DNA of 64,000 nucleotides, taken from NCBI GenBank assembly GCA_947302275.1, contig CAMYUW010000004.1, positions 1 through 64,000 of the forward strand, in the 5' to 3' direction. The notes beneath the pieces were generated by a model. That model did no database searches and had not been told where the DNA came from. It saw only the letters and a list, made by a program, of their open reading frames with translations. Source of the stretch: an uncultured Prevotellaceae bacterium. Its GTDB lineage: Bacteria; Bacteroidota; Bacteroidia; Bacteroidales; Muribaculaceae. The position numbers and the translations under genes were made by a program. This document shows, piece after piece, positions 1 to 7,878 of this stretch (its first letter is position 1; each line of letters starts with the position of its first letter).

Positions 1-1
1 A

Positions 2-1000
2 CGCAATGTGGATCTCCCCGAGAAGCTCGAACAGATGACCTGGCACGACGCCATGAGTCTATATGGTAGCGACAAGCCCGACCGCCGCTTCGGTATGACC
101 TTTGTCGAAGTGGATGACGTACTCAAGGGCACCGGCACCTTCCCTGTGTTCAACGAGGCCAACTATATCGGCGCCATCTGCGCTCCCGGTTGTGCTGACT
201 ACACCCGCAAGCAGCTCGACGGACTGGTGGACTTCGTGAAGCGTCCGCAGGTCGGAGCCAAGGGTCTGGTCTATGTCAAGTTCAACAGCGACGGCACCGT
301 CAAGAGCAGCATCGATAAATTCTACGAGCCCGCCGTATGGCAGCAGCTCAAGGAGAAGATGGGTGCCAACGATGGAGACCTCGTCCTTATCATGAGCGGC
401 GACAATGCCAACAAGACACGCGTGCAGCTCTGCACCCTGCGTCTGGAGATGGGTGAACGCCTCGGCTTGAGGGATAAGGATAAGTTTGAATGCCTGTGGA
501 TCATCGACTTCCCCTTGTTTGAGTGGAGCGATGAGGAGCAGCGCCTAATGGCTACCCACCACCCGTTTACCATGCCCAATCCCGACGATATCCCCCTGCT
601 CGACGAGCATCCCGAGCGCGTGCGCGCCAAGGCCTACGACTTCGTGTGCAACGGTATCGAGGTGGGCGGCGGCAGCCTGCGTATCCACGACGGCAAGCTA
701 CAGGCCAAGATGTTCGATATCCTGGGCTTTACCCCCGAGCGCGCCATGGCTCAGTTCGGCTTCCTGATCAACGCCTTCAAGTACGGTGCACCTCCCCATG
801 CTGGTCTTGCCTTCGGTTTCGACCGCTTCGTCTCGATCATGGCTGGTCTGGACAGCATCCGCGACTGCATTGCCTTCCCCAAGAACAACAGTGGCCGCGA
901 CGTCATGCTCGACGCACCCAGCCCCGTGGATCAGAGCCAGCTCGACGAGCTCTACATCGACGTGGACCGCGATCGTCTCAAAGCAGAGAACAAGATTTAA
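2..1000 (+). CDS. aspS: Aspartate--tRNA ligase, C-terminal part (5' end outside window)
   Basis: Charges tRNA-Asp with aspartate in the cytoplasm (class II aminoacyl-tRNA synthetase). The reading frame is open from base 2, so the true start lies upstream; the GTG at base 8 is internal. The visible 332 codons hold the bacterial GAD insertion domain (roughly the first 150 residues, including [17 protein letters not shown]) and the end of the class II catalytic core. Motif 3 is clear ([20 protein letters not shown]), followed by the family-typical [19 protein letters not shown] tail. Bacterial AspRS is about 590 aa, so about 260 residues are missing, including the anticodon-binding OB fold and motifs 1 and 2. 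It is followed by a repeat-filled gap. Family assignment is firm. Confidence 0.97.
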   Translation, partial: RNVDLPEKLEQMTWHDAMSLYGSDKPDRRFGMTFVEVDDVLKGTGTFPVFNEANYIGAICAPGCADYTRKQLDGLVDFVKRPQVGAKGLVYVKFNSDGTVKSSIDKFYEPAVWQQLKEKMGANDGDLVLIMSGDNANKTRVQLCTLRLEMGERLGLRDKDKFECLWIIDFPLFEWSDEEQRLMATHHPFTMPNPDDIPLLDEHPERVRAKAYDFVCNGIEVGGGSLRIHDGKLQAKMFDILGFTPERAMAQFGFLINAFKYGAPPHAGLAFGFDRFVSIMAGLDSIRDCIAFPKNNSGRDVMLDAPSPVDQSQLDELYIDVDRDRLKAENKI

Positions 1001-1007
1001 ACTCCCG

Positions 1008-1120
1008 AACTACGAATTACGCGAATTCAACTAAATGAATAAGAACACTGACGCCAATTCGTGAAATAAGATATAATTGTGCGCGGATGCCTATTAGTTT
1101 AATCCGCGAAATTCGTAGTT
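1008..1120. repeat. MITE-like intergenic repeat with ~20-bp inverted ends
   Basis: The left end (1008-1027, AACTACGAATTACGCGAATT) matches the reverse complement of the right end (1101-1120) at 18 of 20 positions. The interior carries GCGGATGCC(A/T)ATTAGTT, which recurs in other gaps of this window (21521-21579, 37599-37657, and partial copies near 13281, 13414, 20915, 21017 and 22517). It fills nearly the whole gap between aspS and the NIF3 gene. It encodes no convincing protein. Confidence 0.7.
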
Positions 1121-1135
1121 TTTGATAAACTAAAT

Positions 1136-1936
1136 ATGAAAATTCGAGAAATCACCGATGCCATTGAGCAATATGCCCCGCTCAGGCTTCAGGAGGAGTG
1201 GGACAACGCAGGCATCCAGGTGGGCGACCCTGAGGCCGTCATCACTGGCGTGCTGCTCTGCACCGACGCCACCGAGGCCGTCGTGGCCGAGGCTGTCAAG
1301 CTGGGCTACAACCTGGTCATTTCCCATCACCCGCTCATCTTCCGAGGGCTGAAGAAAATCATGGGTCGCACCCCTGTGGAGCGTACCGTAGCCATGGCCA
1401 TCAAGCACGATGTCACCATCTACAGTGCCCACACCAACTTGGACAGTGCCTGGCAGGGTGTCTCGTTCCGCATGGCCGACAAAATAGGCATGACCGATAT
1501 TGAGTTCCTGGACGGGAACCGCGTGGAGCCCTACGGAGAGCAGGCCAGCACGTCGGCAGGATGCGGTGTCATCGGCAATATCGAGCCAATGCCCGCCCGC
1601 GAGGTGCTGAAGAAGGTCAAAGAAGCCTTTGAGGTGAGCGCTATCCGCTATAGCGGCGACGGTGACCGCATGGTTTCGCGCGTGGCGCTGTGTGGCGGCG
1701 CAGGCGGTTTTCTGCTCGACAAGGCGGTGGAACTGGGCGCCCAGTTATATGTCACCGCCGACATGCGCTACCACGATTTCCTCGACAATAGCCAGCGCAT
1801 CGTGGTCGCTGACATCGGGCACTACGAGAGCGAACATTACACAAAAGAGATTTTTTTAGAGATTATTCAGAAAAAAAATCCTACCTTTGCAGTCGCTTTT
1901 TCAAAAAGCGAGACAAATCAAGTCAATTATCTATGA
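1136..1936 (+). CDS. NIF3 / DUF34 family dinuclear metal-binding protein
   Basis: Member of the NIF3 (YbgI/YqfO) family, toroidal hexamers with a dinuclear metal site. The annotation 'GTP cyclohydrolase 1 type 2' exists but the cellular role is unsettled. It is 266 aa, close to E. coli YbgI (247 aa), so it lacks the PII/CutA-like insertion found in longer members. Probable metal ligands are visible: the His pair in ISHHPLIF (H64, H65), SAHTNLD (H99, D103), and the C-terminal DIGHYESEHY. It starts at an ATG directly after the repeat. In Bacteroidales this gene commonly precedes the zinc-ribbon gene found next. The last ~70 bases are AT-rich and contain a TACCTTTG box, suggesting that a promoter for the next gene is embedded in its 3' end. 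Confidence 0.93.
   Translation: MKIREITDAIEQYAPLRLQEEWDNAGIQVGDPEAVITGVLLCTDATEAVVAEAVKLGYNLVISHHPLIFRGLKKIMGRTPVERTVAMAIKHDVTIYSAHTNLDSAWQGVSFRMADKIGMTDIEFLDGNRVEPYGEQASTSAGCGVIGNIEPMPAREVLKKVKEAFEVSAIRYSGDGDRMVSRVALCGGAGGFLLDKAVELGAQLYVTADMRYHDFLDNSQRIVVADIGHYESEHYTKEIFLEIIQKKNPTFAVAFSKSETNQVNYL
1882..1889 (+). promoter_or_regulatory. TACCTTTG -7 box inside the NIF3 3' end
   Basis: Matches the Bacteroidetes -7 consensus TAnnTTTG. It lies inside the last codons of the NIF3 gene and is followed by a small hairpin (CGCTTTTT / AAAAAGCG, about 1895-1911). It could drive the zinc-ribbon gene at 2065 with a long leader. No good TTTG -33 box is present at the expected spacing, so this is tentative. 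Confidence 0.4.
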
Positions 1937-1938
1937 GT

Positions 1939-2052
1939 CGAGTTTTAAGTTTTAAGTTCTTAGTTTTCAGTACGGTTACTATCGCCTAAAAATACAAGAG
2001 ACAAAGGTAATAATACTTAAAACTTACAACTTAAAACTAAAAACTTAAAATA
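1939..2052. repeat. Low-complexity (T)TTTTAAGTTT / AAACTTAAAA repeats in leader
   Basis: The gap before the zinc-ribbon gene holds a run of TTTTAAGTTTTAAG-type words on its left and AACTTAAAACTAAAAAC-type words on its right. These are complementary to each other and could fold into a long AT-rich hairpin. Similar words occur at 27667-27719. No gene is seen here. Confidence 0.6.
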
Positions 2053-2064
2053 ATAAAATCAATT

Positions 2065-2835
2065 ATGGCAACACCCAAGAAAGAACTCACCGTTGAAGAG
2101 AAACTCAAAGCGCTCTATGACTTGCAGCAGAAACTCTCTGAGATTGACGCCATCAAGACCCTGAGGGGCGAACTCCCCCAGGAGGTGCAAGACCTTGAGG
2201 ACGAGATTGCTGGCCTGCACACCCGCGTGGCCAAGTTTGAGGACGAAATCGCTCTCCAGAAGGAAGAGATGGCCCGCAACGAGGACACCAAGCAGCAGGC
2301 CGAAGCCCTCATCGACAAGTACACCGCCGACCAGGACAACGTGCGTAACAACCGTGAGTACGACTACCTGACCAAGGAGATCGAGTACCAGAACCTCAAC
2401 ATCGAGCTCGCCGAGAAGCGAATCAATGAGGCCAGCCGCAAGGCCGAGGTTCTTAGTGTCGAGATCGAGAAGGCCAAGGAACTGTGCAACGACCGTGAGC
2501 ATGCCCTTGAGGAGAAGAAGAGCGAGTTGAACGAGATCGTCTCCGAAAACAAGCAGAAGGAGGAGACCCTGCGCGAGAAAGCCAAGAAGCAGGAGAATAA
2601 GATCGAGGAACGCCTGCTCACCGCCTTCAAGCGCATCCGCAAGAACACCCGCAACGGTTTGGGTATCGTCGTCGTGCAGCGCAATGCCTGCGGTGGATGC
2701 TTCAACCGCATCCCCGCTCAGCGCCAGATGGAAATCAAGATGCACAAGAAGGTCATCGTCTGTGAGTACTGCGGACGCATTCTCATCGACCCTGAGCTGG
2801 TTGGCATCGCTCCTGAGGACGCGAAGAACAAATAA
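2065..2835 (+). CDS. Coiled-coil zinc-ribbon protein (C4-type)
   Basis: 256 aa. Residues ~10-190 are a highly charged heptad-rich coiled-coil hairpin. Residues 209-236 form a C4 zinc ribbon: CGGC (C209, C212) and CEYC (C233, C236), separated by a basic segment (RIPAQRQMEIKMHKK). The architecture matches the CT398/CdsZ-like family ('zinc ribbon domain-containing protein', zf-RING_7), which is proposed to act as a nucleic-acid or protein adaptor. The molecular role in Bacteroidetes is not established. It follows the NIF3 gene, a common pairing in this phylum, and is followed at once by a structured region with a terminator. Confidence 0.9.
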   Translation: MATPKKELTVEEKLKALYDLQQKLSEIDAIKTLRGELPQEVQDLEDEIAGLHTRVAKFEDEIALQKEEMARNEDTKQQAEALIDKYTADQDNVRNNREYDYLTKEIEYQNLNIELAEKRINEASRKAEVLSVEIEKAKELCNDREHALEEKKSELNEIVSENKQKEETLREKAKKQENKIEERLLTAFKRIRKNTRNGLGIVVVQRNACGGCFNRIPAQRQMEIKMHKKVIVCEYCGRILIDPELVGIAPEDAKNK

Positions 2836-2977
2836 CTCCGGGCGTAACAAAGCTCTGGAGGGTTAGCGGCAAGTGCCTAGAGGCCAACACGGCGGCCTTA
2901 GCATCGGGTAACACCGCTACAAGACACCGCAATGGCAGCAAGCCCCCTGTGGCACGCTGCCATTGTTTGTTGTTGTT
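2836..2977 (+). ncRNA. Probable structured RNA ending in an intrinsic terminator
   Basis: The 140 bases right after the zinc-ribbon stop codon fold into nested helices. CTCCGG (2836-2841) pairs with CTGGAG (2855-2860). TAGCGG (2864-2869) pairs with CCGCTA (2914-2919), enclosing CTAgAGGCC / GGCCTTAG (2877-2901). A perfect 10-bp terminator stem (2930-2939 / 2956-2965) and a T-rich tail close it. The region is GC-rich in a gap, with no ORF. It does not show tmRNA, SRP or RNase P signatures. A 6S-like or other small RNA is possible, or an elaborate 3' UTR of the preceding gene; the identity is not established. Confidence 0.5.
2930..2977 (+). terminator. Intrinsic terminator
   Basis: Perfect 10-bp stem CAATGGCAGC / GCTGCCATTG, 16-nt loop, then TTTGTTGTTGTT. 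It ends the NIF3/zinc-ribbon transcript or the RNA described above. Confidence 0.8.
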
Positions 2978-3034
2978 AGGTGTAAGCAGCTCCAAAAACT
3001 GAAGGCCGAAGGCCGAAAACTGAAAACTAATCAC

Positions 3035-3042
3035 TATCTTTG
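3035..3042 (+). promoter_or_regulatory. TATCTTTG -7 box, near-leaderless start of the MBOAT gene
   Basis: TATCTTTG fits TAnnTTTG and ends only 9 bases before the ATG at 3052. Transcription would start almost at the start codon, so the mRNA is expected to be leaderless or nearly so. This also argues for ATG 3052 rather than the TTG inside the box. Confidence 0.65.
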
Positions 3043-3051
3043 CAGGTTGTT

Positions 3052-4449
3052 ATGCAGTTCGACTCCTACACATACGCATTGTTCCTGCTCCCGGTGTTCT
3101 TTGTCTATTGGGCACTGCAACGGCGCCTCAAGTGGCAGAACCTCTTCCTGCTCGCTGCCAGCTACGTGTTCTATGGTTGGTGGGACTGGCGCATGCTCGG
3201 GCTGATCTTGCTCACGACGCTCTCCACCTGGGGGTCGGCACTGCTGATGCGTGGCGACCGCTCCAGCCACGATAAGCTCTGCGCGACGGCCAACATTGTC
3301 CTGAACGTGGGCATCCTGGCGGTATTCAAGTACCTGAACTTTTTTAGGGACAGCCTCGTGGACTTCCTTAACTTGTTCGGAATAACCCCCGACTGGCCCA
3401 CCTTGCGCATCTTGCTGCCTGTGGGCATCTCATTCTATACCTTCCAGGCCATCAGCTACACCATCGACGTTTTCCGCTCCGAGATCAAGCCCACGCGTGA
3501 TGTGGTGGCATTCGGCGTGTTCATCGCCTTCTTTCCCCAGCTGGTAGCGGGTCCCATTGAGCGCGCCAGCAACCTGTTGCCTCAATTCCTGCGCACCAAG
3601 GAGTTTGACTACGGCACGGCAGTGGTGGGCATGCGGCAGATCCTGTGGGGTCTGGCCAAGAAAATCATTGTTGCCGACACTGTCGGCTATTACGTCGATC
3701 AGTTGCTCTATAACCCCTACTATTATGCTGCTCCCAGCATGATTTGGGCGGGCATCCTGTTCGCGGTGCAAATCTATGCCGACTTCTCGGGATATAGCGA
3801 CATCGCCATCGGCTCGGCCAAACTGCTGAACATCAAGCTCAGGGCCAATTTCCGCTACCCCTTCTTCTCCCGCAACATGAAGGAACTGTGGCAGCGGTGG
3901 CACATCTCGTTGATGACGTGGTTCCGCCATTACATCTATTTCCCCCTGGGCGGCTCTCGCCGCGGCAAGTGGCAGACGGTTATAAACATTATGATCGTCT
4001 TCGCCTTGTCAGGCCTGTGGCACGGTGCCGACTGGACGTTTGTCATCTGGGGCACGGTCAACGGACTGCTGTTACTGCCCTTTGTATTCCTGCCCCGCCA
4101 GACATTGAGCGAGCATGCCTCCTTGAGGGACTTACCACGTTGCCTGCTCACGTTCTTCCTCTTTGCCATGGTGTTTCTCGCCTTTCGCGCCAACGGCATC
4201 ACGCACTTGGGTGAAATCTGCGATGTCATCGTCAACGGTTCGTGGCGGCAGCGGCCCGTCTTCGGCCAGCCGCTGTTCTGTATGGTACCCTTCTTCCTCA
4301 TCGAGTGGCTGGGTCGCAAGCAGGAGTTCCCGCTGGAGCGCCTGCCCTTCCCCACTGTGGTGCGGTGGCTCATCTATTGGTCGTTGCTGGCAGGTATCTC
4401 CATCCTGAGCCTGGACCGCAACATGCAGTTCATCTATTTCCAGTTCTAA
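3052..4449 (+). CDS. MBOAT family O-acyltransferase (AlgI/DltB-like)
   Basis: Polytopic inner-membrane acyltransferase, 465 aa, expected to move acyl groups from a cytoplasmic donor to a polymer or lipid outside. MBOAT signatures are present: ELWQRWHISLMTWFRHYIY (H284) and FALSGLWHGADWTFVIWG, whose H324 is the expected catalytic histidine. FFPQLVAGPIERA and QIYADFSGYSDIAIG are typical of the AlgI branch. About 10-11 hydrophobic segments. Only 13 bases separate it from the next gene, which looks like its periplasmic SGNH partner, as in alginate or D-alanyl export systems. The acylated substrate cannot be told from the sequence. Confidence 0.93.
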   Translation: MQFDSYTYALFLLPVFFVYWALQRRLKWQNLFLLAASYVFYGWWDWRMLGLILLTTLSTWGSALLMRGDRSSHDKLCATANIVLNVGILAVFKYLNFFRDSLVDFLNLFGITPDWPTLRILLPVGISFYTFQAISYTIDVFRSEIKPTRDVVAFGVFIAFFPQLVAGPIERASNLLPQFLRTKEFDYGTAVVGMRQILWGLAKKIIVADTVGYYVDQLLYNPYYYAAPSMIWAGILFAVQIYADFSGYSDIAIGSAKLLNIKLRANFRYPFFSRNMKELWQRWHISLMTWFRHYIYFPLGGSRRGKWQTVINIMIVFALSGLWHGADWTFVIWGTVNGLLLLPFVFLPRQTLSEHASLRDLPRCLLTFFLFAMVFLAFRANGITHLGEICDVIVNGSWRQRPVFGQPLFCMVPFFLIEWLGRKQEFPLERLPFPTVVRWLIYWSLLAGISILSLDRNMQFIYFQF

Positions 4450-4462
4450 ACCCCAAGTCATC

Positions 4463-5530
4463 ATGAGTCAGCCCGGCTTCAAGAAATTCGTCCTTCGCTC
4501 CCTGGTGGCCCTCCTCCCGGTCTTCGGCCTCATTGCCCTGTACATCTGCCTGGACCCCTTCCGGGTGGTGCACCGCTACGACGGCATCTCCATCCAGCCC
4601 GGCGACACCATCGAGCAGATGCCCAACAAGCGGTATGTAGCCCTGGAAGGTTTCAAGTACTACCATCCGCAGCGGCACTACGACTCATTCATTTTCGGGT
4701 CTTCGATTTCGTCCAACTTCACTGCTGCCGCCTGGAAACGCCACCTGCCAGACTCGGCCAGCGTCTATCATTTCACCGAGGGTGCCCAGACCCTCTCCGG
4801 CATCCGCGACGAGCTGCGTTACCTCCTCGACCATGGTGTCGAGGTGCGGCATGTGCTGCTGGTGATGGAGGAAGAGATGTTCCACCGCAGCGAACGTTAT
4901 GAGGAAATGCCGTTTGTGCCCCACCCCGATGTCTCGCCCCGGATCTCCTGGCTCCATTTCCATCGGGTACACTTCAATGCCCTGCGCGACCCCGACCTGC
5001 TGCGCTTCAAGCTGTGGCCCACCCGAGAACTCACCGACAAACTCCTGGCCGATGCCAAGATATCCACGGTGCCGTCGGGCCGTGACGAGATGCTGAACGA
5101 GGATTCCAGCATAGGACTGGATACGCTCATTTTGAACCACCCCGCCGACTACTATGCCGACATGCAATGGCTGGCCGACATGCAGCCCAATCCAGGACCG
5201 ATGCCCCTGAGTATCGACCCGAAGGCCGAAGCGCTGCTGAAGGAAATCGCCGCCATGCTGCGTGAAGCACATGCCGAGTATCAGGTCATCGTGCCCCCAC
5301 GTTTCCGCTCACAAGGGCTCTCGGCCGTGGACCATGCCCTGCTGTGCGAAATCATGGGGCAGAACCACGTCAACGACTTCAGCTGGGATCCAGAGCTCAT
5401 CGGCGACCTCCACAGCTACTACGACGGTGTCCACATCCTCACCTACCGCTGCACCCAACTCATCGACCGCGCCTACCAGAGCGTCACCCAAGCCTTCCCC
5501 ACCAATGCGCGTGACCTGATTCGCAATTGA
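4463..5530 (+). CDS. Membrane-anchored SGNH-like partner of the MBOAT acyltransferase
   Basis: 355 aa with one N-terminal membrane segment (about residues 12-30) and a large extracytoplasmic domain. FIFGSSISSNF (GSS at residues 79-81) sits where SGNH/DltD/AlgX-type enzymes have their nucleophile block. Near the C terminus, DGVH (D321, H324) fits the DxxH dyad of the same fold. With the MBOAT gene 13 bases upstream, this suggests a two-protein O-acylation system: MBOAT carries the acyl group across the membrane and this protein transfers or removes it. Overall similarity to a named family was not recognised, so the SGNH call rests on these two motifs and the context. Confidence 0.65.
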   Translation: MSQPGFKKFVLRSLVALLPVFGLIALYICLDPFRVVHRYDGISIQPGDTIEQMPNKRYVALEGFKYYHPQRHYDSFIFGSSISSNFTAAAWKRHLPDSASVYHFTEGAQTLSGIRDELRYLLDHGVEVRHVLLVMEEEMFHRSERYEEMPFVPHPDVSPRISWLHFHRVHFNALRDPDLLRFKLWPTRELTDKLLADAKISTVPSGRDEMLNEDSSIGLDTLILNHPADYYADMQWLADMQPNPGPMPLSIDPKAEALLKEIAAMLREAHAEYQVIVPPRFRSQGLSAVDHALLCEIMGQNHVNDFSWDPELIGDLHSYYDGVHILTYRCTQLIDRAYQSVTQAFPTNARDLIRN

Positions 5531-5587
5531 GGGATGCCGCTATACTTGTAGCAGCAAATGAATTCTGATGGTATTGTGGTTTTTTAT

Positions 5588-5595
5588 TACCTTTG
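5588..5595 (+). promoter_or_regulatory. TACCTTTG -7 box of the TPR regulator
   Basis: TACCTTTG ends 4 bases before the ATG at 5600. A weak -33 match (TCTG, 5564-5567) lies 20 bases upstream. The transcript would be leaderless, which supports the ATG at 5600 over an upstream in-frame start. Confidence 0.6.
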
Positions 5596-5599
5596 CGGT

Positions 5600-7258
5600 A
5601 TGAAACACTTGTTGGCGGTCATAGTGACGGCGATGGTGCTCGTGGCGGTGGTCACGGGTTGTGGCGGTGCAGGCCGCAACGACGCGCGGCTGGTGGCGGC
5701 CGACAGCCTCATGCACGACTTCCCTGACAGCGCCCTGGCCATCGTCGAGGCCGTCAACGCGGCCGACCTGACCAGCGAGCGTGACCGTGCCTACCGTGAC
5801 CTGCTGCTCACCCAAGCGCGCTACAAGGCCTATATCACTGCCACCAGCGACAGCGACATCAACCGCGCCCTCGACTACTACCGCCGCCACAGCGGCGAGC
5901 GCGAGAAGCTCACCCGCGCCTATATCTACAAGGGCGCCGTCATGGAAGAACTTGGCCACCCCGATTCCGCCATGTTCTACTACAAGCACGCCGAAGCCAC
6001 CGCCGCCCCCACCGACTACTTTAATTTGGGATACACTAAAATGCGCATGGGCTCGCTTTATTGTGACTATTACGCGTTTGATGGTGTGGGAATCAACAAA
6101 TATGAATCAGCCCTTGAATGCTTCCAGCAGGCAAAAGAGTTGACTTACCAGCATAAATGCCTGAATAATTTAGGATGCCTTTATCGTGAAAATAACTCTC
6201 AAAAGGCTGAACAGTTACTAAATAATGCCTTATCAATTGCTCAACAATATAATGACACAATTGGAATTATCGATGACTCACATGCTTTGATAGTGCTCCA
6301 TTACTATGATAAGAATTATAATCATGCACTACAATTGATTCATTACATAAAGAAATTAGGTTGTCCTACCGACTTTTCACTATATACCACTATAGCCAAC
6401 GTGTATTCACGAGTCGGTTTGCCTGATTCAGCAGCAATTTACCTTAATTTAGCCCTAAATGAAGGAATTGATGATGACGAGAAAAGACTTTATTATTTGG
6501 AGAGTTTGAGTGAGCTTGAGCTTTCTCGTGGCAATATAACTGAATCGTTAAGATTAAATCATCTGTACAACCATATTTCTGATTCCTTGATGAGCAATAC
6601 AGAAAAACTATCCATTTCAAAAACTGAAAATGATTATGATTTCCATACAAATAATAGCATTAAGACTAAATCACAAAAGTCCAATCGGCTAATCATTATC
6701 TTCTTTATAACCATTATAATCCTTGCAGTCTTAATATCGTTATACTTACGCAGGATACAAGTTTATCGGCGAATTGTTGGCGAGCTGAAAAAAGAATCTA
6801 ACACACATCTCAATACACTAAATCTTCTCCAACATAATATCAATAAACTAAAGATTGATGACAGGCAGATAAAATCATTTGTGAACAAACAGCTGGAATT
6901 GCTTCGCGAAATCTCTGTCGCTTGCTATCAAGAACCCCAAAATAAATTAGGCAAGCGAGTAAAGCATATTCTGCAATTCAATGACCAGAATCAAGAGGAA
7001 TGGATTGGATTGTACCATTATATCGATGCTGAATATAATGGCATCATGTCTAAGACACGTGAGAATTATCCCCAGTTGAATGATAAGGATTTGCTTTTGT
7101 TGGCATTGAGTTGCCTTGGTTTTTCATATATACAGATTGCTATGATCTTGGGGTATTCCAACCACACCAGTGTTAGTACCCTTAAAAAAAGATTGGCTGA
7201 AAAGATGATGCTGGATGGCTCACTTAATGACTACATCACTGCCATGAGCCATTCTTGA
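5600..7258 (+). CDS. TPR lipoprotein with transmembrane segment and C-terminal HTH (putative one-component regulator)
   Basis: 552 aa. Lipoprotein signal with C21 (VVTGC), TPR-type helical repeats at ~30-340, a single strong membrane segment (IIIFFITIIILAVLISLYL, ~364-383), a coiled-coil linker (~385-440), and a C-terminal ~60-residue helix-turn-helix-like region (LNDKDLLLLALSCLGFSYIQ...HTSVSTLKKRL, ~493-532) resembling LuxR-type output domains of Bacteroidales TPR regulators. The topology suggests an extracytoplasmic TPR sensor joined to a cytoplasmic DNA-binding end. The base composition changes abruptly near residue 140 (about base 6018). The first part is GC-rich with C/G-ending codons and the rest is AT-rich like the island downstream, so the gene looks recombinant. 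Its likely targets are the secreted genes that follow. The ligand is unknown. Confidence 0.75.
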   Translation: MKHLLAVIVTAMVLVAVVTGCGGAGRNDARLVAADSLMHDFPDSALAIVEAVNAADLTSERDRAYRDLLLTQARYKAYITATSDSDINRALDYYRRHSGEREKLTRAYIYKGAVMEELGHPDSAMFYYKHAEATAAPTDYFNLGYTKMRMGSLYCDYYAFDGVGINKYESALECFQQAKELTYQHKCLNNLGCLYRENNSQKAEQLLNNALSIAQQYNDTIGIIDDSHALIVLHYYDKNYNHALQLIHYIKKLGCPTDFSLYTTIANVYSRVGLPDSAAIYLNLALNEGIDDDEKRLYYLESLSELELSRGNITESLRLNHLYNHISDSLMSNTEKLSISKTENDYDFHTNNSIKTKSQKSNRLIIIFFITIIILAVLISLYLRRIQVYRRIVGELKKESNTHLNTLNLLQHNINKLKIDDRQIKSFVNKQLELLREISVACYQEPQNKLGKRVKHILQFNDQNQEEWIGLYHYIDAEYNGIMSKTRENYPQLNDKDLLLLALSCLGFSYIQIAMILGYSNHTSVSTLKKRLAEKMMLDGSLNDYITAMSHS

Positions 7259-7379
7259 TTTTATAGGCCAAACATACCTGTTTTTAACACCCTGAGCAGG
7301 TTTAAAACCCTTGTATTATTTTTGAATTTATAATACATTGATAATCAATGTATTATTTTTCCCATGTATTACGAATAAA

Positions 7380-7412
7380 TTTGTTTCATTATACAAGTGT
7401 TTTGTAACTTTG
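7380..7412 (+). promoter_or_regulatory. Promoter of the DUF3244 gene
   Basis: TTTG (7380-7383), 21-base spacer, TAACTTTG (7405-7412): both Bacteroidetes elements at near-ideal spacing. The ATG is at 7448, giving a leader of about 30 bases. Confidence 0.75.
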
Positions 7413-7447
7413 CAATCAATGAATTGATCTTATAAAATTGATTGCGT

Positions 7448-7816
7448 ATGAAAAAATTTCTGCTTTTTACATTTCTTTTTGTATCTGTGAATCTTGTAGC
7501 AAATACTACGAGAGGGTCAATTCCCATTCACAAGAAGGGATCGACAGGTAACCACTTCAGTTTTCCTGTTCCTGATGTTCAGCCTGAAGTCTATTATGAC
7601 GAAGTCGATCAGGAAATCATCATTGTCGGGACAGGGAATTTGAGTTACTATGACGTGGAGATTGAGTCACTGACGACTTGGAATGTGTTGATTTCCACTC
7701 AGGTCGATGGCACATACGACACCATCGACATCTCTTCGCTCCCCAGTGACAGTTATGTCATTACTATCGACACCTCAGTAGGTATATCTTATGAGGGCTA
7801 TTTCACCGTCTATTAA
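7448..7816 (+). CDS. Small secreted DUF3244-like protein
   Basis: 122 aa: a Sec signal peptide (MKKFLLFTFLFVSVNLVAN) and a ~100-residue beta-rich mature part. The EIIIVGTGNLSYYDVEIES and GTYDTIDISSLPSDSYVI segments resemble the DUF3244 immunoglobulin-like fold common in Bacteroidales. The start is the ATG at 7448, not the TTG two codons upstream, because it opens a typical signal peptide. A 116-base fragment of this gene's 3' half recurs at 10968-11083 inside the paralogue array. It directly follows the TPR-HTH regulator, a pairing that suggests regulator and secreted product. Function unknown. Confidence 0.75.
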   Translation: MKKFLLFTFLFVSVNLVANTTRGSIPIHKKGSTGNHFSFPVPDVQPEVYYDEVDQEIIIVGTGNLSYYDVEIESLTTWNVLISTQVDGTYDTIDISSLPSDSYVITIDTSVGISYEGYFTVY

Positions 7817-7878
7817 AAGAATCATTTTTATCGATGAAATGGTCGTTTTTCCATTATTAACTATAAACTAATTACATT

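Noticed and set aside
2002..2009. Minus-strand TACCTTTG box before the zinc-ribbon gene
   Set aside because: It would transcribe antisense to NIF3 with no gene to express and lies in low-complexity sequence; most likely chance.
2836..2977. SRP RNA, tmRNA or RNase P RNA
   Set aside because: The diagnostic cores of those RNAs are absent and the region is too short for RNase P RNA or tmRNA.
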